Source: Osmia lignaria lignaria
Taxonomy: Eukaryota; Arthropoda; Insecta; Hymenoptera; Megachilidae
Length of the DNA stretch: 64,000 nt
Direction of reading: 5' to 3'
Assembly (NCBI RefSeq): GCF_051020975.1
Contig: NW_027478170.1
Span: 372,001-436,000 of the forward strand
Shown here: positions 1 to 11,512 of the stretch, piece after piece
How positions within the stretch are numbered: the stretch's first letter is position 1
How the letters are laid out: each line of letters begins with the position of its first letter
Notes under the pieces: model-generated
What the model saw: the letters and a program-made list of their open reading frames with translations, nothing else
Told to the model about the DNA's origin: nothing
Databases searched by the model: none
Made by a program: the position numbers and the translations under genes

Positions 1-257
1 TTCTTCTTCTGCACAGCTAAGCTGGAAGTGGCATTTGCGGCTCGCACTAGTGCAGAGTTATCTCAAAGAAAGGGGCCACGGTGTTTCTGTATCCCTATTA
101 TGTTGGTGCGGCTTCGGAACTTTTAAATATCTCGATATATCTCGAAAACTACGCTTCTGATCAAAAAATATCATAGAACATAAATTGTAGGAAACATAAT
201 TCTCTACAAAAAACGTCTCTTAACATTTTGCCATAGCTCGCTTCGTTTCCGAGATAT
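1..257. repeat. Partial satellite unit at the left window edge
   Basis: This is the right-hand 257 bases of a unit cut by the window edge, starting inside the TTC tract. It carries GCGGCTCGCACTAG, TATCCCTA and the AAATTG tail. It matches the corresponding part of the unit at 14,089-14,410, which supports the long-range duplication described separately. Confidence 0.95.
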
Positions 258-840
258 TCGCAGATTCAGCTCAAAGGAACTGGCCTGACGGACATATTTC
301 GAGATATTTCTTCTTCTTGTTGTTCTTCCTCTGCACAGCTAAGCTGGAAGTGGCATTTGCAGCTCGCAATAGTGCAGAATTATCTCAAAGAAAGGGGCCA
401 CGGTGTTTCTGTATCTCTATTATGTTGGTGCGGCTTCGGAACTTTTAAATATCTTGATATATCTCGAGAACTACGCATCTGATCAAAAAATATCATAGAA
501 CATAAAAAGTAGGAAACTTAATTCTCTACAAAAAAGGTCTCTTAACATTTTGCCATAGCTCGCTTCGTTTCCGAGATATTTGCAGATTTATCTCAAGGGA
601 AGGGGCCTGACGGACATATTTCGAGATATTTCTTCTTCTTGTTGTTCTTCTTCTGCACAGCTAAGCTGGAAGTGGCATTTGCCCCTCGCACTAGTGCAGA
701 GTTATCTCAACGAAAGGGGCCACGGTGTTTCTGTATCTCTATTATGTTGGTGCGGCTTCGGAACTTTTAAATATCTCGATATATCTCGAAAACTACGCTT
801 CTGATCAAAAAATATCATAGAACATAAATTGTAGGAAGCA
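1..840. repeat. Long-range duplicated segment, left copy
   Basis: This run of 2.6 units matches 14154-14993 at an offset of 14,153 bp (44 units minus the 15-bp deletion). Shared rare markers are TATCCCTA followed by AAAACGTCTC, the GATTCAGCTCAAAGGAAC unit with CTTCCTCTGC and CAGAATTATC, and GCCCCTCGC in the third unit. Only a few point differences are visible. Confidence 0.8.
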
Positions 841-1223
841 TAATTCTCTACAAAAAAGGTCTCTTAACATTTTGCCATAGCTCGCTTCGTTTCCGAGATA
901 TTTGCAGATATATCTCAAGGGAAGGGGCCTGACGGACATATTTCGAGATATTTCTTCTTCTTGTTGTTCTTCTTCTGCACATCTAAGCTGGAAGTGGCAT
1001 TTACAGCTCGCAACAGTGCAGAGTTATCTCAAAGAAAGGGGCCACGGTGTTTCTGTATCTCTATTATGTTGGTGCGGCTTCGGAACTTTTAAATATCTTG
1101 ATATATCTCGAGAACTACGCATCTGATCAAAAAATATCATAGAACATGAAAAGTAGGAAACTTAATTCTCTACAAAAACGGTCTCTTAACATTTTGCCAT
1201 AGCTCACTTCGTTTCCGAGATAT

Positions 1224-2189
1224 TTGCAAATATATCTCAAGGGAAGGGGCCTGACGGACATATTTCGAGATATTTCTTCTTCTTGTTGTTCTTCTTCTAC
1301 ACAGCTAAGCTGGAAGTGGCATTTGCGGCTCGCACTAGCGCACAGTTATCTCAGAGAAAGGGGCCACGGTGTTTCTGTATCTCTATTATGTTGGTGCGTC
1401 TTCGGAACTTTTAAATATCTCGATATATCTCGAAAACTACGCTTCTGATCAAAAAATATCATAGAACCTAAATTGTAGGAAACATTATTCTCTACAAAAA
1501 AGGTCTCTTAACATTTTGCCATAGCTCGCTTCGTTTCCGAGATATTTGCAGATTCATCTCAAGGGAAGGGGTCTGACGGACATATTTCGAGATATTTCTT
1601 CTTCTTGTTGTTCTTCTTCTGCACAGCTAAGCTCGAAGTGGCATTTGCAGCTCGCAATAGTGCAGAGTTATCTCAAAGAAAGAGGCCACGGTGTTTCTGT
1701 ACCTCTATTATGTTGGTGCAGCTTCGGAACTTTTAAATATCTTGATATATCTCGAGAACTACGCATCTGATCAAAAAATATCATCGAACATAAAAAGTAG
1801 GAAACTTAATTCTCTACAAAAAAGGTCTCTTAACATTTTGCCATAGCTCGGTTCGTTTCCGAGATATTTGCAGATTTATCTCAAGGGAAGTGGCCTGACG
1901 GACATATTTCGAGATACTTCTCCTTCTTGTTGTTCTTCTTCTGCACAGCTAAGCTGGAAGTGGCATTTGCAGCTCGCAATAGTGCAGAGATATCTCAAAG
2001 AAAGGGGCCACGGTGTTTCTGTATCTCTATTATGTTGGTGCGGCTTCGGAACTTTTAAATATCTTGATATATCTCGAGAACTACGCATCTGATCAAAAAA
2101 TATCATCGAACATAAAAAGTAGGAAACTTAATTCTCTACAAAAAAGGTCTCTTAACATTTTGCCATAGCTCGCTTCGTTTCCGAGATAT
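1224..2189. repeat. Second long-range duplicated segment, left copy
   Basis: This run of type b, a GATTCAT/f hybrid unit and a GGAAGTGG unit corresponds to 15699-16664 at an offset of 14,475 bp. That is one unit more than the neighbouring 14,153-bp offset. The strongest shared markers are ATCATCGAACATAAAAAG and the rare CTCGGTTCG at 1847-1855 and 16322-16330. Confidence 0.75.
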
Positions 2190-3155
2190 TTGCAGATTTA
2201 TCTCAAGGGAAGTGGCCTGACGGACATATTTCGAGATATTTCTTCTTCTTGTTGTTCTTCTTCTGCACAGCTAAGCTGGAAGTGGCATTTGCAGCTCGCA
2301 ATAGTGCAGAGATATCTCAAAGAAAGGGGCCACGGTGTTTCTGTATCTCTATTATGTTGGTGCGGCTTCGGAACTTTTAAATATCTCGATATATCTCGAA
2401 AACTACGCTTCTGATCAAAAAATATCATAGAACCTAAATTGTAGGAAACATAATTCTCTACAAAAAAGGTCTCTTAACATTTTGCCATAGCTCGCTTCGT
2501 TTCCGAGATATTTGCAGATATATCTCAAGGGAAGGGGCCTGACGGACATATTTCGAGATATTTCTTCTTCTTGTTGTTCTTCTTCTGCACAGCTAAGCTC
2601 GAAGTGGCATTTGCAGTTCGCAATAGTGCAGAGTTATCTCAAAGAAAGGGGCCACGGTGTTTCTGTATCTCTATTATGTTGGTGCGGCTTCGGAACTTTT
2701 AAATATCTTGATATATCTCGAGAACTACGCATCTGATCAAAAAATATCGTAGAACATAAAAAGTAGGAAACTTAATTCTCGACAAATAAGGTCTCTTAAC
2801 ATTTTGCCATAGCTCTCTTCGTTTCCGAGATATTTGCAGATTTATCTCAAGGGAAGGGGCCTGACGGACATATTTCGAGATATTTCTTCTTCTTGTTGTT
2901 CTTCTTCTGCACAGCTAAGCTGGAAGTGGCATTTGCGGCTCGCACTAGTGCAGAGTTATCTCAATGAAAGGGGCCACGGTGTTTCTGTATCTCTATTATG
3001 TTGGTGCGGCTTCGGAACTTTTAAATATCTTGATATATCTCGAGAACTACGCATCTGATCAAAAAATATCATAGAACATGAAAACTAGGAAACTTAATTC
3101 TCTACAAAAACGGTGTCTTAACATTTTGCCATAGCTCACTTCGTTTCCGAGATAT

Positions 3156-4443
3156 TTGCAAATATATCTCAAGGGAAGGGGCCTGACGGACATATTTCGA
3201 GATATTTCTTCTTCTTGTTGTTCTTCTTCTGCACAGCTAAGCTGGAAGTGGCATTTGCGGCTCGCACTAGCGCACAGTTATCTCAGAGAAAGGGGCCACG
3301 GTGTTTCTGTATCTCTATTATGTTGGTGCGTCTTCGGAACTTTTAAATATCTCGATATATCTCGAAAACTACGCTTCTGATCAAAAAATATCATAGAACG
3401 TAAATTGTAGGAAACATTATTCTCTACAAAAAAGGTCTCTTAACATTTTGCCATAGCTCGCTTCGTTTCCGAGATATTTGCAGATTCATCTCAAGGGAAG
3501 GGGTCTGACGGACATATTTCGAGATATTTCTTCTTCTTGTTGTTCTTCTTCTGCACAGCTAAGCTGGAAGTGGCATTTGCAGTTCGCAATAGTGCAGAGT
3601 TATCTCAAAGAAAGGGGCCACGGTGTTTCTGTATCTCTATTATGTTGGTGCGGCTTCGGAACTTTTAAATATCTTGATATATCTCGAGAACTACGCATCT
3701 GATCAAAAAATATCGTAGAACATAAAAAGTAGGAAACTTAATTCTCGACAAATAAGGTCTCTTAACATTTTGCCATAGCTCTCTTCGTTTCCGAGATATT
3801 TGCAGATTTATCTCAAGGGAAGGGGCCTGACGGACATATTTCGAGATATTTCTTCTTCTTGTTGTTCTTCTTCTGCACAGCTAAGCTGGAAGTGGCATTT
3901 GCAGCTCGCAATAGTGCAGAGTTACCTCAAAGAAAGGGGCCACGGTGTTTCTGTATCTCTATTATGTTGGTGCCGCTTCGGAACTTTTAAATATCTGGAT
4001 ATATCTCGAGAACTACGCATCTGATCAAAAAATATCATAGAACATAAAAAGTAGGAAACTTAATTCTCTACAAAAAAGGTCTCTTAACATTTTGCCATAG
4101 CTCGCTTCGTTTCCGAGATATTTGCAGATTTATCTCAAGGGAAGGGGTCTGACGGACATATTTCGAGATATTTCTTCTTCTTGTTGTTCTTCTTCTGCAC
4201 AGCTAAGCTGGAAGTGGCATTTGCAGCTCGCAGTAGTGCAGAGTTATCTCAAAGAAAGGGGCCACGGTGTTTCTGTATCTCTATTATGTTGGTGCGGCTT
4301 CGGAACTTTTAAATATCTTGATATATCTCGAGAACTACGCATCTGATCAAAAAATATCATAGAACATAAAAAGTAGGAAACTTAATTCTCTACAAAAAAG
4401 GTCTCTTAACATTTTGCCATAGCTCGCTTCGTTTCCGAGATAT
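3156..4443. repeat. Four-unit cassette b-c-d-e, copy 1
   Basis: Four successive units of types b, c, d and e. The same order recurs at 8615-9902 and 11513-12800. The c-d junction carries a private flank (ATCGTAGAAC, CTCGACAAATAAGG, GCTCTCTTCG). Confidence 0.85.
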
Positions 4444-4765
4444 TTGCAGATTTATCTCAAGGGAAGGGTCCTGATGGACATATTTCGAGATATTTCTTCT
4501 TCTTGTTGTTCTTCTTCTGCACAGCTAAGCTGGAAGTGGCATTTGCAGCTCGCAATAGTGCAGAGATATCTCAAAGAAAGGGGCCACGGTGTTTCTGTAT
4601 CTCTATTATGTTGGTGCGGCTTCGGAACTTTTAAATATCTCGATATATCTCGAAAACTACGCTTCTGATCAAAAAATATCATAGAACCTAAATTGTAGGA
4701 AACATAATTCTCTACAAAAAAGGTCTCTTAACATTTTGCCATAGCTCGCTTCGTTTCCGAGATAT

Positions 4766-5072
4766 TTGCAGATATATCTCAAGGGAAGGGGCCTGACGGA
4801 CATATTTCGAGATATTTCTTCTTCTGCACAGCTAAGCTCGAAGTGGCATTTGCAGCTCGCAATAGTGCAGAGTTATCTCAAAGAAAGAGGCCACGGTGTT
4901 TCTGTACCTCTATTATGTTGGTGCAGCTTCGGAACTTTTAAATATCTTGATATATCTCGAGAACTACGCATCTGATCAAAAAATATCATAGAACATAAAA
5001 AGTAGGAAACTTAATTCTCTACAAAAAAGGTCTCTTAACATTTTGCCATAGCTCGCTTCGTTTCCGAGATAT
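4766..5072. repeat. Shortened satellite unit (307 bp, 15-bp deletion)
   Basis: This type f unit reads GATATTTCTTCTTCTGCACAG, so five triplets of the TTC/TTG tract are missing. It is the only unit with this deletion, and it shifts unit phase by 15 bp for the rest of the window. Its near twin at 5395 has the full tract, so the deletion is younger than the duplication that made the pair. Confidence 0.95.
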
Positions 5073-6682
5073 TTGCAGATTTATCTCAAGGGAAGGGTCC
5101 TGATGGACATATTTCGAGATATTTCTTCTTCTTGTTGTTCTTCTTCTGCACAGCTAAGCTGGAAGTGGCATTTGCAGCTCGCAATAGTGCAGAGATATCT
5201 CAAAGAAAGGGGCCACGGTGTTTCTGTATCTCTATTATGTTGGTGCGGCTTCGGAACTTTTAAATATCTCGATATATCTCGAAAACTACGCTTCTGATCA
5301 AAAAATATCATAGAACCTAAATTGTAGGAAACATAATTCTCTACAAAAAAGGTCTCTTAACATTTTGCCATAGCTCGCTTCGTTTCCGAGATATTTGCAG
5401 ATATATCTCAAGGGAAGGGGCCTGACGGACATATTTCGAGATATTTCTTCTTCTTGTTGTTCTTCTTCTGCACAGCTAAGCTCGAAGTGGCATTTGCAGC
5501 TCGCAATAGTGCAGAGTTATCTCAAAGAAAGAGGCCACGGTGTTTCTGTACCTCTATTATGTTGGTGCAGCTTCGGAACTTTTAAATATCTTGATATATC
5601 TCGAGAACTACGCATCTGATCAAAAAATATCATAGAACATGAAAAGTAGGAAACTTAATTCTCTACCAAAAAGGTCTCTTAACATTTTGCCATAGCTCTC
5701 TTCGTTTCCGAGATATTTGCAGATTTATCTCAAGGGAAGGGGCCTGACGGACATATTTCGAGATATTTCTTCTTCTTGTTGTTCTTCTTCTGCACAGCTA
5801 AGCTGGAAGTGGCATTTGCGGCTCGCACTAGTGCAGAGTTATCTCAATGAAAGGGGCCACGGTGTTTCTGTATCTCTATTATGTTGGTGCGGCTTCGGAA
5901 CTTTTAAATATCTTGATATATCTCGAGAACTACGCATCTGATCAAAAAATATCATAGAACATGAAAAGTAGGAAACTTAATTCTCTACAAAAACGGTGTC
6001 TTAACATTTTGCCATAGCTCACTTCGTTTCCGAGATATTTGCAAATATATCTCAAGGGAAGGGGCCTGACGGACATATTTCGAGATATTTCTTCTTCTTG
6101 TTGTTCTTCTTCTGCACAGCTAAGCTGGAAGTGGCATTTGCGGCTCGCACTAGCGCACAGTTATCTCAGAGAAAGGGGCCACGGTGTTTCTGTATCTCTA
6201 TTATGTTGGTGCGTCTTCGGAACTTTTAAATATCTCGATATATCTCGAAAACTACGCTTCTGATCAAAAAATATCATAGAACCTAAATTGTAGGAAACAT
6301 TATTCTCTACAAAAAAGGTCTCTTAACATTTTGCCATAGCTCGCTTCGTTTCCGAGATATTTGCAGATTCATCTCAAGGGAAGGGGTCTGACGGACATAT
6401 TTCGAGATATTTCTTCTTCTTGTTGTTCTTCTTCTGCACAGCTAAGCTGGAAGTGGCATTTGCAGTTCGCAATAGTGCAGAGTTATCTCAAAGAAAGGGG
6501 CCACGGTGTTTCTGTATCTCTATTATGTTGGTGCGGCTTCGGAACTTTTAAATATCTTGATATATCTCGAGAACTACGCATCTGATCAAAAAATATCATA
6601 GAACATAAAAAGTAGGAAACTTAATTCTCTACAAAAAAGGTCTCTTAACATTTTGCCATAGCTCGCTTCGTTTCCGAGATAT
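5073..6682. repeat. Five-unit repeat (1610 bp), copy 1
   Basis: Units in order: a GGGTCCTGATGG unit with GAGATATCTC, then types f, a, b and c. The next 1610 bp repeat this order. The first two units also resemble the preceding pair at 4444-5072, which suggests an earlier two-unit duplication. Confidence 0.85.
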
Positions 6683-8292
6683 TTGCAGATTTATCTCAAG
6701 GGAAGGGTCCTGATGGACATATTTCGAGATATTTCTTCTTCTTGTTGTTCTTCTTCTGCACAGCTAAGCTGGAAGTGGCATTTGCAGCTCGCAATAGTGC
6801 AGAGATATCTCAAAGAAAGGGGCCACGGTGTTTCTGTATCTCTATTATGTTGGTGCGGCTTCGGAACTTTTAAATATCTCGATATATCTCGAAAACTACG
6901 CTTCTGATCAAAAAATATCATAGAACCTAAATTGTAGGAAACATAATTCTCTACAAAAAAGGTCTCTTAACATTTTGCCATAGCTCGCTTCGTTTCCGAG
7001 ATATTTGCAGATATATCTCAAGGGAAGGGGCCTGACGGACATATTTCGAGATATTTCTTCTTCTTGTTGTTCTTCTTCTGCACAGCTAAGCTCGAAGTGG
7101 CATTTGCAGCTCGCAATAGTGCAGAGTTATCTCAAAGAAAGAGGCCACGGTGTTTCTGTACCTCTATTATGTTGGTGCAGCTTCGGAACTTTTAAATATC
7201 TTGATATATCTCGAGAACTACGCATCTGATCAAAAAATATCATAGAACATGAAAAGTAGGAAACTTAATTCTCTACCAAAAAGGTCTCTTAACATTTTGC
7301 CATAGCTCTCTTCGTTTCCGAGATATTTGCAGATTTATCTCAAGGGAAGGGGCCTGACGGACATATTTCGAGATATTTCTTCTTCTTGTTGTTCTTCTTC
7401 TGCACAGCTAAGCTGGAAGTGGCATTTGCGGCTCGCACTAGTGCAGAGTTATCTCAATGAAAGGGGCCACGGTGTTTCTGTATCTCTATTATGTTGGTGC
7501 GGCTTCGGAACTTTTAAATATCTTGATATATCTCGAGAACTACGCATCTGATCAAAAAATATCATAGAACATGAAAAGTAGGAAACTTAATTCTCTACAA
7601 AAACGGTGTCTTAACATTTTGCCATAGCTCACTTCGTTTCCGAGATATTTGCAAATATATCTCAAGGGAAGGGGCCTGACGGACATATTTCGAGATATTT
7701 CTTCTTCTTGTTGTTCTTCTTCTGCACAGCTAAGCTGGAAGTGGCATTTGCGGCTCGCACTAGCGCACAGTTATCTCAGAGAAAGGGGCCACGGTGTTTC
7801 TGTATCTCTATTATGTTGGTGCGTCTTCGGAACTTTTAAATATCTCGATATATCTCGAAAACTACGCTTCTGATCAAAAAATATCATAGAACCTAAATTG
7901 TAGGAAACATTATTCTCTACAAAAAAGGTCTCTTAACATTTTGCCATAGCTCGCTTCGTTTCCGAGATATTTGCAGATTCATCTCAAGGGAAGGGGTCTG
8001 ACGGACATATTTCGAGATATTTCTTCTTCTTGTTGTTCTTCTTCTGCACAGCTAAGCTGGAAGTGGCATTTGCAGTTCGCAATAGTGCAGAGTTATCTCA
8101 AAGAAAGGGGCCACGGTGTTTCTGTATCTCTATTATGTTGGTGCGGCTTCGGAACTTTTAAATATCTTGATATATCTCGAGAACTACGCATCTGATCAAA
8201 AAATATCGTAGAACATAAAAAGTAGGAAACTTAATTCTCGACAAATAAGGTCTCTTAACATTTTGCCATAGCTCTCTTCGTTTCCGAGATAT
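6683..8292. repeat. Five-unit repeat (1610 bp), copy 2
   Basis: This has the same five types in the same order as 5073-6682. Its last unit ends with the ATCGTAGAAC...CGACAAATAAGG flank, where copy 1 has the ordinary flank, so the copies differ at their right junction. Confidence 0.85.
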
Positions 8293-9258
8293 TTGCAGAT
8301 TTATCTCAAGGGAAGGGGCCTGACGGACATATTTCGAGATATTTCTTCTTCTTGTTGTTCTTCTTCTGCACAGCTAAGCTGGAAGTGGCATTTGCGGCTC
8401 GCACTAGTGCAGAGTTATCTCAATGAAAGGGGCCACGGTGTTTCTGTATCTCTATTATGTTGGTGCGGCTTCGGAACTTTTAAATATCTTGATATATCTC
8501 GAGAACTACGCATCTGATCAAAAAATATCATAGAACATGAAAAGTAGGAAACTTAATTCTCTACAAAAACGGTGTCTTAACATTTTGCCATAGCTCACTT
8601 CGTTTCCGAGATATTTGCAAATATATCTCAAGGGAAGGGGCCTGACGGACATATTTCGAGATATTTCTTCTTCTTGTTGTTCTTCTTCTGCACAGCTAAG
8701 CTGGAAGTGGCATTTGCGGCTCGCACTAGCGCACAGTTATCTCACAGAAAGGGGCCACGGTGTTTCTGTATCTCTATTATGTTGGTGCGTCTTCGGAACT
8801 TTTAAATATCTCGATATATCTCGAAAACTACGCTTCTGATCAAAAAATATCATAGAACCTAAATTGTAGGAAACATTATTCTCTACAAAAAAGGTCTCTT
8901 AACATTTTGCCATAGCTCGCTTCGTTTCCGAGATATTTGCAGATTCATCTCAAGGGAAGGGGTCTGACGGACATATTTCGAGATATTTCTTCTTCTTGTT
9001 GTTCTTCTTCTGCACAGCTAAGCTGGAAGTGGCATTTGCAGTTCGCAATAGTGCAGAGTTATCTCAAAGAAAGGGGCCACGGTGTTTCTGTATCTCTATT
9101 ATGTTGGTGCGGCTTCGGAACTTTTAAATATCTTGATATATCTCGAGAACTACGCATCTGATCAAAAAATATCGTAGAACATAAAAAGTAGGAAACTTAA
9201 TTCTCGACAAATAAGGTCTCTTAACATTTTGCCATAGCTCTCTTCGTTTCCGAGATAT
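8293..9258. repeat. Three-unit repeat a-b-c (966 bp), extra copy
   Basis: This repeats the last three units of the preceding five-unit block (7327-8292). The middle unit has the private change CTCACAGAAAGG where the others have CTCAGAGAAAGG. Confidence 0.85.
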
Positions 9259-9902
9259 TTGCAGATTTATCTCAAGGGAAGGGGCCTGACGGACATATTT
9301 CGAGATATTTCTTCTTCTTGTTGTTCTTCTTCTGCACAGCTAAGCTGGAAGTGGCATTTGCAGCTCGCAATAGTGCAGAGTTACCTCAAAGAAAGGGGCC
9401 ACGGTGTTTCTGTATCTCTATTATGTTGGTGCCGCTTCGGAACTTTTAAATATCTGGATATATCTCGAGAACTACGCATCTGATCAAAAAATATCATAGA
9501 ACATAAAAAGTAGGAAACTTAATTCTCTACAAAAAAGGTCTCTTAACATTTTGCCATAGCTCGCTTCGTTTCCGAGATATTTGCAGATTTATCTCAAGGG
9601 AAGGGGTCTGACGGACATATTTCGAGATATTTCTTCTTCTTGTTGTTCTTCTTCTGCACAGCTAAGCTGGAAGTGGCATTTGCAGCTCGCAGTAGTGCAG
9701 AGTTATCTCAAAGAAAGGGGCCACGGTGTTTCTGTATCTCTATTATGTTGGTGCGGCTTCGGAACTTTTAAATATCTTGATATATCTCGAGAACTACGCA
9801 TCTGATCAAAAAATATCATAGAACATAAAAAGTAGGAAACTTAATTCTCTACAAAAAAGGTCTCTTAACATTTTGCCATAGCTCGCTTCGTTTCCGAGAT
9901 AT
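8615..9902. repeat. Four-unit cassette b-c-d-e, copy 2
   Basis: This is the counterpart of 3156-4443 at an offset of 5459 bp (17 units minus the 15-bp deletion). It includes the same CGACAAATAAGG flank before type d and the ordinary flank before type e. Confidence 0.85.
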
Positions 9903-11191
9903 TTGCAGATTTATCTCAAGGGAAGTGGCCTGACGGACATATTTCGAGATATTTCTTCTTCTTGTTGTTCTTCTTCTGCACAGCTAAGCTGGAAGTGGCA
10001 TTTGCAGCTCGCAATAGTGCAGAGATATCTCAAAGAAAGGGGCCACGGTGTTTCTGTATCTCTATTATGTTGGTGCGGCTTCGGAACTTTTAAATATCTC
10101 GATATATCTCGAAAACTACGCTTCTGATAAAAAAATATCATAGAACCTAAATTGTAGGAAACATAATTCTCTACAAAAAAGGTCTCTTAACATTTTGCCA
10201 TAGCTCGCTTCGTTTCCGAGATATTTGCAGATATATCTCAAGGGAAGGGGCCTGACGGACATATTTCGAGATATTTCTTCTTCTTGTTGTTCTTCTTCTG
10301 CACAGCTAAGCTCGAAGTGGCATTTGCAGCTCGCAATAGTGCAGAGTTATCTCAAAGAAAGAGGCCACGGTGTTTCTGTACCTCTATTATGTTGGTGCAG
10401 CTTCGGAACTTTTAAATATCTTGATATATCTCGAGAACTACGCATCTGATCAAAAAATATCATAGAACATGAAAAGTAGGAAACTTAATTCTCTACCAAA
10501 AAGGTCTCTTAACATTTTGCCATAGCTCTCTTCGTTTCCGAGATATTTGCAGATTTATCTCAAGGGAAGGGGCCTGACGGACATATTTCGAGATATTTCT
10601 TCTTCTTGTTGTTCTTCTTCTGCACAGCTAAGCTGGAAGTGGCATTTGCGGCTCGCACTAGTGCAGAGTTATCTCAATGAAAGGGGCCACGGTGTTTCTG
10701 TATCTCTATTATGTTGGTGCGTCTTCGGAACTTTTAAATATCTGGATATATCTCGAGAACTACGCATCTGATCAAAAAATATCATAGAACATAAAAAGTA
10801 GGAAACTTAATTCTCTACAAAAAAGGTCTCTTAACATTTTGCCATAGCTCGCTTCGTTTCCGAGATATTTGCAGATTTATCTCAAGGGAAGGGGTCTGAC
10901 GGACATATTTCGAGATATTTCTTCTTCTTGTTGTTCTTCTTCTGCACAGCTAAGCTGGAAGTGGCATTTGCAGCTCGCAGTAGTGCAGAGTTATCTCAAA
11001 GAAAGGGGCCACGGTGTTTCTGTATCTCTATGATGTTGGTGCGGCTTCGGAACTTTTAAATATCTTGATATATCTCGAGAACTACGCATCTGATCAAAAA
11101 ATATCATAGAACATAAAAAGTAGGAAACTTAATTCTCTACAAAAAAGGTCTCTTAACATTTTGCCATAGCTCGCTTCGTTTCCGAGATATT

Positions 11192-11218
11192 TGCAGATTT
11201 ATCTCAAGGGAAGGGGCC
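11192..11218 (+). repeat. Internal direct repeat, arm A
   Basis: This 27-bp segment begins TGCAGATTTATCTCAA and ends AAGGGGCC. It matches arm B, 114 bp downstream, at 24 of 27 positions. Both arms occur in every unit inspected, so the 322-bp unit contains a relic of an older, shorter duplication. In the units at 38,561, 40,171 and 42,103 arm A reads TGCAGAGTTATCTC, as arm B does. Confidence 0.85.
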
Positions 11219-11240
11219 TGACGGACATATTTCGAGATAT

Positions 11241-11271
11241 TTCTTCTTCTTGTTGTTCTTCTTCTGCACAG
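11241..11271 (+). repeat. Trinucleotide pyrimidine-rich tract ending in CACAG
   Basis: The tract is (TTC)3(TTG)2(TTC)3 followed by TGCACAG, and nearly every unit has it. It resembles a eukaryotic 3' splice acceptor (pyrimidine tract plus CAG), with a branch-point-like CTGAC about 50 bases upstream. That resemblance may be coincidental. The one sizeable deletion in the array, 15 bp in the unit at 4766, removes five triplets here, as expected of slippage in a short triplet repeat. Confidence 0.75.
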
Positions 11272-11279
11272 CTAAGCTG
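11269..11279. repeat. Short inverted repeat CAGCT-A-AGCTG
   Basis: Two perfectly complementary 5-bp arms flank a single A. The element sits directly after the pyrimidine tract in almost all units. It is lost where AAGCTG becomes AAGCTCG (for example 5395) or AAACTGG (for example 12801). Confidence 0.7.
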
Positions 11280-11298
11280 GAAGTGGCATTTGCGGCTC

Positions 11299-11308
11299 GC
11301 ACTAGTGC
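11299..11308. repeat. Perfect 10-bp palindrome GCACTAGTGC, present in a subset of units
   Basis: GCACTAGTGC is its own reverse complement. It occurs only in units with the CACTAG variant; the common alternative GCAATAGTGC is not palindromic. Units with the nearby GAGATATCTC palindrome all appear to have GCAATAGTGC, so each unit has at most one of the two. Confidence 0.75.
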
Positions 11309-11332
11309 AGAGTTATCTCAAAGAAAGGGGCC
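11306..11332 (+). repeat. Internal direct repeat, arm B
   Basis: This arm begins TGCAGAGTTATCTCAA and ends AAGGGGCC, differing from arm A at three of 27 positions. ACGG follows both arms, with a 2-bp offset. A frequent variant changes GAGTTATCTC to GAGATATCTC, which is a perfect palindrome, in units such as 2190, 4444, 9903 and 16343. Confidence 0.85.
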
Positions 11333-11388
11333 ACGGTGTTTCTGTATCCCTATTATGTTGGTGCGGCTTCGGAACTTTTAAATATCTT

Positions 11389-11402
11389 GATATATCTCGA
11401 GA
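11389..11402. repeat. Overlapping palindromes GATATATC and TCTCGAGA
   Basis: Two 8-bp palindromes overlap by two bases. TCTCGAGA, which contains an XhoI site, is present in units with the GAGAACTACGCAT tail and is lost in those reading TCTCGAAAAC. The region is also an inverted copy of the CGAGATAT motif found twice elsewhere in the unit. Confidence 0.75.
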
Positions 11403-11512
11403 ACTACGCATCTGATCAAAAAATATCATAGAACATGAAAAGTAGGAAACTTAATTCTCTACAAAAACGGTCTCTTAACATTTTGCCATAGCTCACTTCG
11501 TTTCCGAGATAT

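Larger units (their letters stand above)
11191..11512. repeat. Representative 322-bp satellite unit (n=35)
   Basis: This is a typical full-length unit. In order it holds: TTGCAG at the phase start; internal repeat arm A; CTGACGGACATATTTCGAGATAT; the TTC/TTG tract; the CAGCT-A-AGCTG dyad; the GCACTAGTGC palindrome; arm B; GGGGCCACGG; GTGCGGCTTCGGAAC; GATATATCTCGAGAAC; TGATCA; an A-rich stretch; and AACATTTTGCC before the next CGAGATATTTGCAG. CGAGATAT occurs twice directly (11183-11190 just upstream of the phase start, and 11233-11240) and once inverted (11392-11399). Confidence 0.95.

Noticed and set aside
580..804. Open frame of 74 codons on the + strand, repeated in most units
   Set aside because: It starts at TTG, not ATG, and exists because units are near-identical. 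It is broken by TAG in units 20851 and 23749 (GGCATTAGCGG) and 44035, 45323 and 47898 (GGTAGCGG), by TGA in 10869 and 25359 (ATGATG), and by frameshift in 46611 and 48864. Amino-acid-changing differences are common, and no promoter or protein family is recognisable.
1850..1860. Pol III B-box-like GGTTCGTTTCC
   Set aside because: It occurs only in two units (also 16325-16335), differs from the consensus at one base, and has no matching A box upstream. Most units read GCTTCGTTTCC.
1876..2106. 76-codon minus-strand frame with a true ATG, also at 2198, 4452, 5081, 6691, 9911, 16351, 16673 and 17961, and a 75-codon version at 20218
   Set aside because: It is open only in units where GAGTTATCTC has become GAGATATCTC, which removes a TAA. 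All other units stop after about 37 codons. One base change in a satellite variant explains it.
11174..11190. CENP-B box-like stretch CTTCGTTTCCGAGATAT
   Set aside because: Only the TTCG core agrees; the required downstream A and CGGG positions do not match, so this is not a CENP-B box.
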